The notes beneath the pieces are model-generated. The model had not been told where the DNA came from, ran no database searches, and saw nothing but the letters and a program-made list of their open reading frames with translations. A program made the translations under genes and the position numbers. Shown piece by piece: positions 1 to 7,143 of a stretch of 20,502 nucleotides of DNA. Source of the DNA: Clostridia bacterium (GTDB lineage Bacteria; Bacillota; Clostridia; Christensenellales; CAG-138); NCBI GenBank assembly GCA_016293975.1, contig JAEDCW010000033.1, positions 1-20,502 of the forward strand. The letters run 5' to 3'. How positions within the stretch are numbered: position 1 is the first letter of the stretch; every line of letters begins with the position of its first letter.

Positions 1-300
1 CAGATAGCCGAGAAGTACAGGGCCGACGGCGAGTACGAGGCCTCCGTAATCAGAAACGATGTCGACAAGCAGGTAAACATACTGATTTCTAACGCAAGTG
101 CCGAAGCCGCACAGCTTGAGGCGGAGGGCGAAGCCGAATACATGCGCCTGCTTGCGGCGGCATACGACAGCCCCGACAAGAGAGATTTCTATGAGTTTAT
201 ACTCGCACTCGACGCTCTCAAAGCATCACTGACAGGTGAGGAGAAGACCATAATATTGGGACCCGATTCGCCTCTGGCGCGAATACTGCTCAATCCGTAA
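1..300 (+). CDS. HflC-like SPFH/band-7 protein, C-terminal fragment
   Basis: The reading frame is open from the first base and stops with TAA at 298-300, so only the last 99 residues are present. The segment begins with a charged, Ala/Glu-rich coiled-coil stretch (EKYRADGEYEASVIRNDVDK) and continues through EAAQLEAEGEAEYMRLLAAAY, then an F-Y-x-F motif, and ends with a TIILGPDSPLARILLNP tail. This order is typical of HflC, the membrane SPFH protein that, with HflK, surrounds and modulates the FtsH protease. HflK and the rest of HflC would lie to the left, outside the window. A strong terminator follows 12 bases after the stop, so this is the last gene of its transcript. Another band-7 family member is possible, but the PDS-F/L tail favours HflC. 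Confidence 0.8.
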   Translation, partial: QIAEKYRADGEYEASVIRNDVDKQVNILISNASAEAAQLEAEGEAEYMRLLAAAYDSPDKRDFYEFILALDALKASLTGEEKTIILGPDSPLARILLNP

Positions 301-311
301 AACAAGCAAGG

Positions 312-343
312 AAAACGGCAGGGCTACAGTCCTGCCGTTTTTT
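312..343 (+). terminator. Rho-independent terminator after the HflC-like gene
   Basis: The stem AAAACGGCAGG (312-322) pairs with CCTGCCGTTTT across an 8-base loop, and the right arm runs into a T tract ending at 343. It lies 12 bases after the stop codon. Confidence 0.9.
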
Positions 344-419
344 GTACTCAAACTCTACACGAGGGAGGCTTGCTCCGCTCATAAGCTGATAAGAAACTGT
401 TGTGAAAGAGCTTCCAAAT

Positions 420-449
420 AAAAAAAACCGTGGCGGTCGTGCGACACGG
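420..449 (-). terminator. Terminator downstream of the 404-residue lipoprotein gene
   Basis: On the minus strand CCGTG (449-445) pairs with CACGG (432-428), with a smaller inner TCG/CGA stem and a 4-base bulge. Eight T residues follow (427-420). It lies about 80 bases after the stop of the lipoprotein gene ending at 529. The bulge makes it weaker than the other terminators here. Confidence 0.6.
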
Positions 450-528
450 ATTTATCATATCTACAAAGCGATTTGTAAGCAAATACTCACTTGCGAGTGC
501 ATACCCGGAAGTGAGGCGCAAAGCGCCC

Positions 529-1743
529 TTACCTATCCGTTCCCAATCCTCCGAGCAAATCCCAAGGCGAAGCGCCGTCGATTTTGCCGTCGGCAAATAC
601 GAGTCTTCCGCTCTGTCCGTCATATGTCTCAAAATAGATGTATGAATCCTGCGGAGAATACGTGCGGAAGCGTATGTTCATGTCTTTTGTGAGCATGCCC
701 ATGGCATATGTTCCATCGGCGTCCATAAGCTCTACCGCAAAGTCGGTCAATACGGGGTAGTACTCTATTATCGTAATATCCCCGTCGAGTACGCCTCCAT
801 CCCTGAGAAGATTGTAATCCACGAGATACTGCGTAGCGCTTGACTCGTCCGCCGGGTCATATGCATACATCGTAACATCGGTATTGCCGTCGCGGTATAT
901 AGGTGGCATCGTGACATAAACGGTATGCCCTACGGGTATCGTCATATTTACGAGTTCACGATTCTCATCTCTGGTCTGCGCCTCAAACTCCTTTATTACG
1001 CTAAACTTCGGCGGCTCTATATCTTGATAGTGCTTATAGACGAAGTAGGAGCTGATAGTTGCTTCCGGATTCTTCAACACGAAGTTTCCGTCCTCATAAC
1101 CGTACTCCCAAGTGATGTAACGCTTTCCGGCGAGCTGGGCATAGTTCGTTATAGTCGCGCTCCCCGTGCCTACGGTAAAAAGCACGCCCTCTACCATTTC
1201 CATATCACAGCGGAATGTGTACATCTCATTGAGGCTCACAAGCTGTACGAATATGTCGCTCGTGTCAAAACCGTTGTCGTTGACGTCCGCGATTACCGCA
1301 TAAAAACGCGAGTACATTCCGTCGAAGGGCTCTTCTATCGTGCCGAGCTTATGCGCCGTATCGTTGACTGCAAGGTATATGTCCCAAATCTCCTCGCCAT
1401 TCTCCTGCCTCGGTGCTACACAAAGCCTCAGCCATGTGCCGTCAATTAGTGTATTTTTCCCCGCTTCGAGTATCTGTATGTCGATATTCTCGGGGTTGTA
1501 CACAGTCGAAGCTTTGGCTTCTATGAAGCTCCCGCAGTCTATTTCGTTCTCAATCGTCACATTGTACGGACTGCCGTTTGTGGGAGGTGTGTACTGCGTG
1601 CCGGTCGGAGTTGCGTCTGGCTGTTTGGTATTGCCGGGCTCTTTGCTACTATCGGGCTGCTCTACGGCCTTACAGGCAAACACGGCGAAGGTGCATAGCA
1701 TAGCCAACATCAAAGCAACGATGCGCCTAATTAATGTTTTCAT
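529..1743 (-). CDS. Putative lipoprotein of unknown function, 404 residues
   Basis: I do not recognise a family. The start chosen is the ATG at 1743-1741, which has GGAGG five bases upstream; an in-frame ATG 24 bases further up lies outside this ribosome binding site. The product begins MKTLIRR, then has a hydrophobic segment ending in VFAC (Cys24), a slightly unusual lipobox because Phe precedes Ala. A Pro/Thr/Ser-rich linker (about residues 25-62) follows, then a roughly 340-residue extracytoplasmic domain rich in beta-type patterns (alternating Tyr/Val/Thr, many Asp). No catalytic motif is evident. It has its own promoter and terminator, so it is probably monocistronic. The last codons overlap two short palindromes (566-576, 583-597). 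Confidence 0.75.
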   Translation of the reverse strand: MKTLIRRIVALMLAMLCTFAVFACKAVEQPDSSKEPGNTKQPDATPTGTQYTPPTNGSPYNVTIENEIDCGSFIEAKASTVYNPENIDIQILEAGKNTLIDGTWLRLCVAPRQENGEEIWDIYLAVNDTAHKLGTIEEPFDGMYSRFYAVIADVNDNGFDTSDIFVQLVSLNEMYTFRCDMEMVEGVLFTVGTGSATITNYAQLAGKRYITWEYGYEDGNFVLKNPEATISSYFVYKHYQDIEPPKFSVIKEFEAQTRDENRELVNMTIPVGHTVYVTMPPIYRDGNTDVTMYAYDPADESSATQYLVDYNLLRDGGVLDGDITIIEYYPVLTDFAVELMDADGTYAMGMLTKDMNIRFRTYSPQDSYIYFETYDGQSGRLVFADGKIDGASPWDLLGGLGTDR

Positions 1744-1789
1744 TGATACCTCCGTAACTAAATTCATCCAAGAATATGTATCGTTAACG

Positions 1790-1817
1790 ATTCTATCGTA
1801 TTTTTCTCAAAATGCAA
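1790..1817 (-). promoter_or_regulatory. Putative sigma-A promoter of the 404-residue lipoprotein gene
   Basis: On the minus strand TTGCAT (1817-1812) and TAGAAT (1795-1790) are separated by 16 bases. The start codon lies about 47 bases further on. Assigned by consensus match only. Confidence 0.5.
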
Positions 1818-1938
1818 GCAGGTTGTGGTGTTGACACATTATGGACAAATTGCACTTTGTATGGGATCGTCCATACGACTCTGTGTTTTTCCACTTTCGT
1901 TCGATTTGACTACCCTCTTCTTTGGGCGCTTGACATTC

Positions 1939-2736
1939 TTACTCTGTCACTACAACCGCACTCTGCTTTTTCTTCTCGATTGCCCTGTTGTACAATGTAA
2001 ACGGCAAATAGAATATGAATGCGCCCAAGCATACACACGCCATATATATCGGGGCATTGACATACCAACCATACTTTGCCGCGATATCTTCAAACACGAC
2101 GATTGGCGATATCTCCGGCCCTATAAAGAACATATTGACGCTGTGGTTTGAGACCTCTCCAAGCGATACGTTGATTATGAACGCGATAACACACATAGCC
2201 GCAAACACAATTACCGTGCCCTTATAGTCGGAGAGTTTTATTCCCGCCCTGTGGGAGAATCCCAGATAAAGCCCTATAAACACGAGCGCGATATGCCATA
2301 TAAATGCGTGCAGCGTAAGCATCCAGTATTCGTGCACGAGTCCCGACGGCTCCGTCAGCGCCATGAAGCCACCCATTAGGTTAAACGCCAGCATGAAGTT
2401 GTAAATCCCGCTCCTCAACTTGCCGTCCTTTAGAAGTCCGGCGATTACGCAGAAGTACATCGGCACGCTGCAAAGCTGGAACGGGAATATCCACCATTGG
2501 TAGGCTCCGTTGCCTATCACATAGTAATAAAACAGCTGCTTATACACCTCGCAGGCGAACAGAAACACACCCGTCACGAGCAGAACCGCTCTGTTCTGTT
2601 TCTCATTGTTTTTTCTGAGCAAATAAGCGAGCAGTACCGCTACCGCCAGACCGACAAATGTGAATACAAGATGAAATGCTCCGTAGGGTTCAGGCTTCTG
2701 CATAGGCCATGCCGTAGACTCGAAAAACTCACGCAT
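1939..2736 (-). CDS. YwaF/TMEM164-type integral membrane protein (TIGR02206 family)
   Basis: This 265-residue protein has about seven hydrophobic helices. It matches the TIGR02206/YwaF pattern: an early F-H-L at residues 21-23 just before TM1, then W-W-x-F-P-F-Q-L-C-S-V-P at 81-92, and H-A-F-I-W-H before the fourth or fifth helix. The start at 2736 is preceded by GGAGG with five bases between; a further in-frame ATG 12 bases upstream overlaps that site and is less likely. Known: the eukaryotic relative TMEM164 acts in ether-lipid acyl transfer using a Cys/His pair; the bacterial members are largely uncharacterised. Cys89 and the histidines make a lipid-enzyme role conceivable, but that is inference. 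It is transcribed from a promoter just after the pckA terminator and has no clear terminator of its own. Confidence 0.8.
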   Translation of the reverse strand: MREFFESTAWPMQKPEPYGAFHLVFTFVGLAVAVLLAYLLRKNNEKQNRAVLLVTGVFLFACEVYKQLFYYYVIGNGAYQWWIFPFQLCSVPMYFCVIAGLLKDGKLRSGIYNFMLAFNLMGGFMALTEPSGLVHEYWMLTLHAFIWHIALVFIGLYLGFSHRAGIKLSDYKGTVIVFAAMCVIAFIINVSLGEVSNHSVNMFFIGPEISPIVVFEDIAAKYGWYVNAPIYMACVCLGAFIFYLPFTLYNRAIEKKKQSAVVVTE

Positions 2737-2761
2737 AAACACCTCCATGCGTTTTTTCTGT

Positions 2762-2770
2762 ATTTTACCA
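2762..2770 (-). promoter_or_regulatory. Extended -10 element upstream of the YwaF-like gene
   Basis: The minus strand reads TGGTAAAAT (2770-2762), an extended -10 (TGn plus TAAAAT), about 25 bases before the start codon. No good -35 is visible at 16-18 bases, as is usual for extended -10 promoters. Confidence 0.45.
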
Positions 2771-2803
2771 TATATCGCCATTTGTTGACATAAGATGCGG
2801 TGC

Positions 2804-2836
2804 AAAAAGAGGCAGTGCAAGCAACCGCCTCTTTTT
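2804..2836 (-). terminator. Terminator of pckA
   Basis: A perfect 10-base inverted repeat, AAAAAGAGGC (2804-2813) against GCCTCTTTTT (2827-2836), with a 13-base loop. It begins 8 bases after the pckA stop. The A/T ends of the stem supply the T tract in either direction. Confidence 0.85.
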
Positions 2837-2843
2837 ATCTTAC

Positions 2844-4412
2844 TTATGCCTTGGGACCTGCGTTTACTATGTAGTCTGGCATATTTGAATACTTCTTGAA
2901 GTTCTCGACGAACCTTGAAGCCAAGAGCTTTGCCTGCTTGTCGTAGGCTTCCTTATCCGCCCACATCGCACGAGCATCAAGCAGTTCGTCGGGTACATTC
3001 GGGCAGGATGTCGGTACATATACGTTGAACACGGGATGGAGCACAAACTCCGCCTTTTCGAGTTCGCCGTTAAGTGCCGCCGAAACCATTGCCCTTGTGT
3101 ACGGGAGCTTTATGCGGCTTCCCACGCCGTATGGACCTCCGCTCCAACCCGTATTGATGAGGTACACGTTTGCATTGTGCTCTTCAATGCGCTTGCCAAG
3201 CATTTCTGCATATACGGAAGGATGCAGAGGCAGGAACGGTGCTCCGAAGCATGTTGAGAACGTCGTCTGAGGTTCCTTTATGCCGCGCTCCGTTCCGGCG
3301 AGCTTTGAAGTGTAACCCGATACGAAGTGGTACATCGCCATGTTCTTATCGAGCTTTGATATGGGAGGCAATACTCCGAACGCATCAGCGGTAAGGAATA
3401 TGACCGTCTTGGGGTGACTGCCTACGCCGGGTATCTTTGTGTTGGGTATGTATGTCACCGGATAACCCACGCGGGTGTTCTCTGTCAGACTGCTGTCATT
3501 GAAGTCGTACTCGCCGTTTTCATCCATTATGACGTTTTCCACAAGCGCGCCGAACCTAATTGCGCCATAGATTTCAGGCTCGTGCTCCTTTGAGAGGTTT
3601 ATGCACTTTGCATAACAACCGCCCTCGAAGTTAAATACACCCGTACCGGACCAGCCGTGCTCATCATCGCCTATGAGATAGCGCGTCGGGTCGGCGGAAA
3701 GGGTTGTCTTGCCTGTGCCGGAAAGTCCAAAGAACAACGCCGCATCGCCGTCGTGGCCGATGTTTGCCGAGCAATGCATCGGGAAAACGTCCTTGTGGGG
3801 CAGTATGTAGTTCATTACGGAGAATACGCTCTTCTTGATTTCACCTGCGTATTGGCTTCCTGCGATGAGCACTCTGCGTTTTTCAAAGTCGACGATTATT
3901 GCAGCCTCCGAATGTACACCGTCTACGCTTGGAACGCACTTAAAGCCCGGCGCCGCGATTATCGTGAAACCGGGTGCGAAACTCTCGAGCTCATCCTCCG
4001 TCGGCCTTACGAGAAGCTGATGAATAAAGAGGTTCTGGCTCGCAAGCTCATTTATGACCCTAATGGGCAGGCTGTACTGTTTGTCTGCGCCGGCAAATCC
4101 GTCGAAAATGAATATCTCACGGCCCTGCAGATAGCTCGTCATCTTGTTGTAGATGTTATCTGCCTTCTCGCGAGATATCGGTACATTTACCTTGCCCCAG
4201 TCGATCTCGTTATGAACGTCGGGTGTATCGACTACAAATCTGTCCTCCGGTGAACGTCCCGTGTACTTACCTGTCGTCACGGTCAGAGCACCGGTAGCAG
4301 ACAGTCTGCCTTCGCCGCGCAGTATCGCATGCTCCACCAGTCGAGCAGGCGATAGATTGCGATAAACCGCTTTAGGGGCAATTATGCCGAGCGATTCTAT
4401 GTATTCCTTCAT
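2844..4412 (-). CDS. pckA: Phosphoenolpyruvate carboxykinase (ATP)
   Basis: This cytosolic enzyme converts oxaloacetate and ATP to phosphoenolpyruvate, CO2 and ADP; in anaerobes it can also run in the carboxylating direction. The 522-residue product has the full family signature: TGRSPEDRF (51-59) for substrate binding, GSQYAGEIKKS (185-195), the P-loop GLSGTGKTTLSAD (229-241) and the metal/kinase-2 motif DDEHGW (249-254). The length is normal for the ATP-type enzyme. The start at 4412 is preceded by GGAGG eight bases upstream; an in-frame ATG at 4433 lies upstream of that site and was not used. The gene has its own promoter 60-90 bases upstream and a strong terminator, though transcripts of the operon behind it could also read in. 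Confidence 0.97.
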   Translation of the reverse strand: MKEYIESLGIIAPKAVYRNLSPARLVEHAILRGEGRLSATGALTVTTGKYTGRSPEDRFVVDTPDVHNEIDWGKVNVPISREKADNIYNKMTSYLQGREIFIFDGFAGADKQYSLPIRVINELASQNLFIHQLLVRPTEDELESFAPGFTIIAAPGFKCVPSVDGVHSEAAIIVDFEKRRVLIAGSQYAGEIKKSVFSVMNYILPHKDVFPMHCSANIGHDGDAALFFGLSGTGKTTLSADPTRYLIGDDEHGWSGTGVFNFEGGCYAKCINLSKEHEPEIYGAIRFGALVENVIMDENGEYDFNDSSLTENTRVGYPVTYIPNTKIPGVGSHPKTVIFLTADAFGVLPPISKLDKNMAMYHFVSGYTSKLAGTERGIKEPQTTFSTCFGAPFLPLHPSVYAEMLGKRIEEHNANVYLINTGWSGGPYGVGSRIKLPYTRAMVSAALNGELEKAEFVLHPVFNVYVPTSCPNVPDELLDARAMWADKEAYDKQAKLLASRFVENFKKYSNMPDYIVNAGPKA

Positions 4413-4473
4413 CTTTTTGTCCTCCTCACGCACATGATGTTTTTTAACTTATTTCACTGCTGAGCTATTTTAA

Positions 4474-4501
4474 ATTATACTCCCATATGCACCAATAGCA
4501 A
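4474..4501 (-). promoter_or_regulatory. pckA promoter
   Basis: On the minus strand TTGCTA (4501-4496), 16 bases, then a perfect TATAAT (4479-4474). The -35 box is only 11 bases after the stop of the upstream hydrolase gene, and no terminator lies between. Confidence 0.7.
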
Positions 4502-4512
4502 TACTTTTGCGG

Positions 4513-5043
4513 TTATATACCAACATCAAGTTGGCACATGCGCATAGTGTTGAGCGCTTCGATGTGGCTCTGTGGAGTTACTCCCGCACAGGCATCCTCA
4601 TGCACTCTTATAGTATTGTCGGGATAGAGCGCCTTTACTATCATTGCGTTGCTTATGACACAAATATCCGTGCAAAGACCTGCGATATCTATCTCAGTAT
4701 CCTCGTCTACTATCGGGAAAAGCAGTCCCATGAGTGCGACACAGCCGAAAGTCGGTTTTTTTACCATTATCATATCGTCGGTAAGCTCCGCCTTTATCTC
4801 GTCGCAGAGCTCGTGACCCCATTCGCCCTCTATGCAGTGCTTTACGGGAAGCTTCTTTCCCTCAAGTGTATCCGGATAGTCCTCTGTGTGTGTATCCAAC
4901 GTAAATATTACCTTTGCCCCTTCGGCCTTTGCCTGCCTTATGAGTTCACACACGCGCGGTACGATGTCTCGAGCCTCGGGCGTACCCAAAGAGCCCGATA
5001 TAAAGTCGTTCTGCATGTCTATTACCAAAAGAACCTTTTTCAT
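4513..5043 (-). CDS. Isochorismatase-fold cysteine hydrolase, nicotinamidase-like
   Basis: The 176-residue product carries the Asp-Lys-Cys triad of this fold: Asp9 in LLVIDMQNDF, Lys96 in MVKKPTFG, and Cys128 in AGLCTDICVISNA. D50-x-H52 and His69 look like the metal site of nicotinamidases. Nicotinamidase (PncA) deaminates nicotinamide to nicotinate in NAD salvage; related cysteine hydrolases act on other amides, so the substrate is not fixed by sequence. The start at 5043 is used because GAGG is seven bases upstream; the ATG six bases earlier abuts the site. It lies nine bases after the mannosyltransferase gene, so the two are co-transcribed, and it is the last gene of the FloA/NfeD unit. 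Confidence 0.85.
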   Translation of the reverse strand: MKKVLLVIDMQNDFISGSLGTPEARDIVPRVCELIRQAKAEGAKVIFTLDTHTEDYPDTLEGKKLPVKHCIEGEWGHELCDEIKAELTDDMIMVKKPTFGCVALMGLLFPIVDEDTEIDIAGLCTDICVISNAMIVKALYPDNTIRVHEDACAGVTPQSHIEALNTMRMCQLDVGI

Positions 5044-5052
5044 AACCATACC

Positions 5053-6426
5053 TCACCAAATTTGATAGTTGCCCGCCACGAATGCCGCCGTATAGAGCAG
5101 CGACATTGCCGCAATCACAACTATTGTAATTATCTTCTTTGACCACTTTTTGCACATTGTGGCAAGTGCAAGCATCACAGGGAATGCCACCGTCATATAA
5201 CGAGGTGCGCTGAGCAGCCACGTCGCCCCTATCGACATTACAAAATACGCCGCAAAGTATCCCAAGTATGAAGCCCTGAGTTTCTTTGCACCGCATATCA
5301 CAATTATCAGAGTGCCGAAAATTGCCGCGAGATTAGAAAACCAAAGTCCCCAAGCTGTCTCCACGTTGACCTTGTCGAGATTGCGGATAAACAGGTCTGT
5401 CTGATACGAAACCGTATTGAAGAAGAAACTCAGCCCCTGACTCCAATGCTCCCTCTGTATTTCGAGAAACTTAAATGCGTCTCCCCAGACCGAGTAATTG
5501 ACCCAGATATACATGAGAAGCCCTACGGGCACGATTATAATTCCTGTAAGCCTCGACGCAAGCCCTCTCCACGCATTCTTATCCTTGGTTTTGAACATGA
5601 TTATGAGCTCTCTCACAGCCTCTATGCCCATGGGAACCATAAGCAGTACACCCTGCGAACGTGTAAACGCCGCCAGCGCTCCGAAAACGCCTGCGAACAA
5701 GTAAAGCTTTTTGCGCGTAAAATACAGACAAGTCACACTGATGAGCAAAAACAGGCTCTCTGTCATAGGCGCAGAGAAGAAGAACGCCGCCGGGAATATG
5801 AATACCAAAAGCACCGTAAACTTCGATATCTTCTCGGAATAGTCTATCAGCAAAAGCTTATAGAGCATCATGCCTGCGCCAACCGACGACAAAAGCGAAA
5901 CGAGCATCGCCGAAGCGAACGTATTCCCCGTTATGTAGTTGAATAGCCTTATAACTATCGGGAATAACGGAAAAAACACTATATGATACTGTGGGTCACC
6001 CGAAGTGACGTACCATCTCTCCGCTATGCCGAGGTAGCTCGGAGAGTCAAAGCGCTTCCAAATCTCCTCAAGCGTATCGAGTATACCGCCCTTGTAGCCG
6101 TGCATTGCCGTATACATAAGATAGACCAGCAAAAATACAACAAAACGCGAGACCAGTATATAAGCGCCTACTTTAAGCACTTCATAACGTCTCTCGCCGT
6201 CTGTTCGTAAAAGCGGGCGAACGGTATCCTCATCCCTTTTTCCGAACCACGCGTCTATAATCGCCTTCACGAGCCAAATCAGCAGTACCCCAAAAAGCAG
6301 TGTAACCAGTATCGATGTCACAACAGACAGTATGCCGATGTCTTTCTGTTCACTTACCCAAACGCCGTAACACACGGCTAGCGCCGCCAAACAGGCGGAC
6401 GAACAGATGTAAAATGCCTTTTTCAC
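5053..6426 (-). CDS. PIG-V-type membrane mannosyltransferase family protein
   Basis: This 457-residue protein with about ten hydrophobic helices looks like the PIG-V/GPI-mannosyltransferase-II family (GT-C fold), which takes mannose from a polyprenyl-phosphate donor outside the membrane. Supporting features are an acidic loop W-x-R-F-D-S-P-x-Y (about 123-131, catalytic Asp candidate), F-F-P-L-F-P (151-156), and A-F-T-R-S-Q-G in the middle helices. Bacterial members are mostly unassigned, so donor and acceptor are unknown. The start is GTG (6426-6424), with GGAGG four bases upstream. A G/C-run hairpin lies a few bases in front of that site. The first 90 residues hold two extra helices and a charged loop before the conserved core. 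Confidence 0.78.
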   Translation of the reverse strand: MKKAFYICSSACLAALAVCYGVWVSEQKDIGILSVVTSILVTLLFGVLLIWLVKAIIDAWFGKRDEDTVRPLLRTDGERRYEVLKVGAYILVSRFVVFLLVYLMYTAMHGYKGGILDTLEEIWKRFDSPSYLGIAERWYVTSGDPQYHIVFFPLFPIVIRLFNYITGNTFASAMLVSLLSSVGAGMMLYKLLLIDYSEKISKFTVLLVFIFPAAFFFSAPMTESLFLLISVTCLYFTRKKLYLFAGVFGALAAFTRSQGVLLMVPMGIEAVRELIIMFKTKDKNAWRGLASRLTGIIIVPVGLLMYIWVNYSVWGDAFKFLEIQREHWSQGLSFFFNTVSYQTDLFIRNLDKVNVETAWGLWFSNLAAIFGTLIIVICGAKKLRASYLGYFAAYFVMSIGATWLLSAPRYMTVAFPVMLALATMCKKWSKKIITIVVIAAMSLLYTAAFVAGNYQIW

Positions 6427-6443
6427 GTGTCCTCCGCGGTATG

Positions 6444-6464
6444 CCGGGGGGGGACATCCCCCCG
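6444..6464. repeat. G-run/C-run hairpin between zinc-ribbon and mannosyltransferase genes
   Basis: Eight G (6446-6453), ACAT, then six C (6458-6463), with flanking C and G, form a 6-7 pair all-GC stem with a tetraloop. On the minus-strand mRNA it lies about eight bases upstream of the ribosome binding site of the mannosyltransferase gene. No T tract follows on that strand, so it is not a standard terminator. Confidence 0.75.
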
Positions 6465-6489
6465 ACGAACACAGTATTATTTGTTTTAA

Positions 6490-7104
6490 CTACCGACCTC
6501 TTTTTGCCTTAGGCTCCATGAGCAGTTCCGCCATTATGAAGCCCCTTACGATGTCGTCTCCGCTGCCTATCACCTTTTTTTGCACGGTGCTCTGTCCGTC
6601 ATCCGTGCCTGAAGCCGAAACCGGCTCGTAAATGCCGCAATCCGTTATACCGGACATGCTCGTCTCCATATGAGCATGTGAACCCGGCGTAAACGATGAC
6701 TCAACTACATGAGGGCGCATCGCAGACTGCACGGGAGGCTTCGCATCGGTCGTGTGCACAGTGCTTTCGGTCCGCGTAACGGGGACAAGCGGCTTTCCGC
6801 AATTCATGCAAAAGCGCATTTTCGGGTCCGTCACCTTTATTCCGCAGTGCGGACAAGCCCTGTTCGCGGATTTTTCAGTGCCGAATACGCTCGGCTGCCT
6901 TAACGAGCTCTCGTGCGGATGCACGGTCGTATGTACGGTAGGGCTTATGGGAGCCCTGTTATCGGTCGTCTGTCGAGGTGTGGGAGCAGTTCTCGTCTCC
7001 GTATGCTGCGTACCCGTATTCTTCTGCTGTCCACTCTTTTTCGCGGTCGATGCAATTAGCTTTATGACCCCAAATATTATGGCGAATATAATAAGTACAT
7101 CCAT
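6490..7104 (-). CDS. Membrane-anchored zinc-ribbon protein of unknown function
   Basis: The 204-residue product has a single N-terminal membrane helix (about 3-18) and a long Thr/Pro/His-rich linker (25-80). A zinc ribbon follows with paired cysteines C84-PH-C87 and C99-MN-C102. After a second low-complexity stretch comes a C-terminal amphipathic helix ending DDIVRGFIMAELLMEPKAKR. That tail, of the form G-x-I-x-x-E-x-L-x-x-P-K-A, resembles a conserved ending I associate with uncharacterised Firmicutes membrane proteins, and is the likeliest functional part. The ribbon probably lies in the cytosol and binds a partner or nucleic acid; this is inference. The start at 7104 has a near-perfect AAGGAGGTGA site. 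It is 39 bases downstream of floA in the same unit. Confidence 0.75.
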   Translation of the reverse strand: MDVLIIFAIIFGVIKLIASTAKKSGQQKNTGTQHTETRTAPTPRQTTDNRAPISPTVHTTVHPHESSLRQPSVFGTEKSANRACPHCGIKVTDPKMRFCMNCGKPLVPVTRTESTVHTTDAKPPVQSAMRPHVVESSFTPGSHAHMETSMSGITDCGIYEPVSASGTDDGQSTVQKKVIGSGDDIVRGFIMAELLMEPKAKRGR

Positions 7105-7143
7105 AAGCTCACCTCCTTTTGCGGCTTATTCGCAAATCTCGGT

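Noticed and set aside
925..1449. A 174-codon open frame on + opposite the 404-residue lipoprotein gene
   Set aside because: The minus-strand gene has a signal peptide, ribosome binding site and promoter; the + frame has none of these.
1831..1862. TTGACA on + at 1831 as a promoter for a transcript between two minus-strand genes
   Set aside because: No -10 box at 16-18 bases and no gene or terminator downstream on that strand.
3657..4253. A 198-codon open frame on + opposite pckA
   Set aside because: pckA on the other strand is certain from its motifs; the + frame has no ribosome binding site and a composition typical of an antisense shadow.
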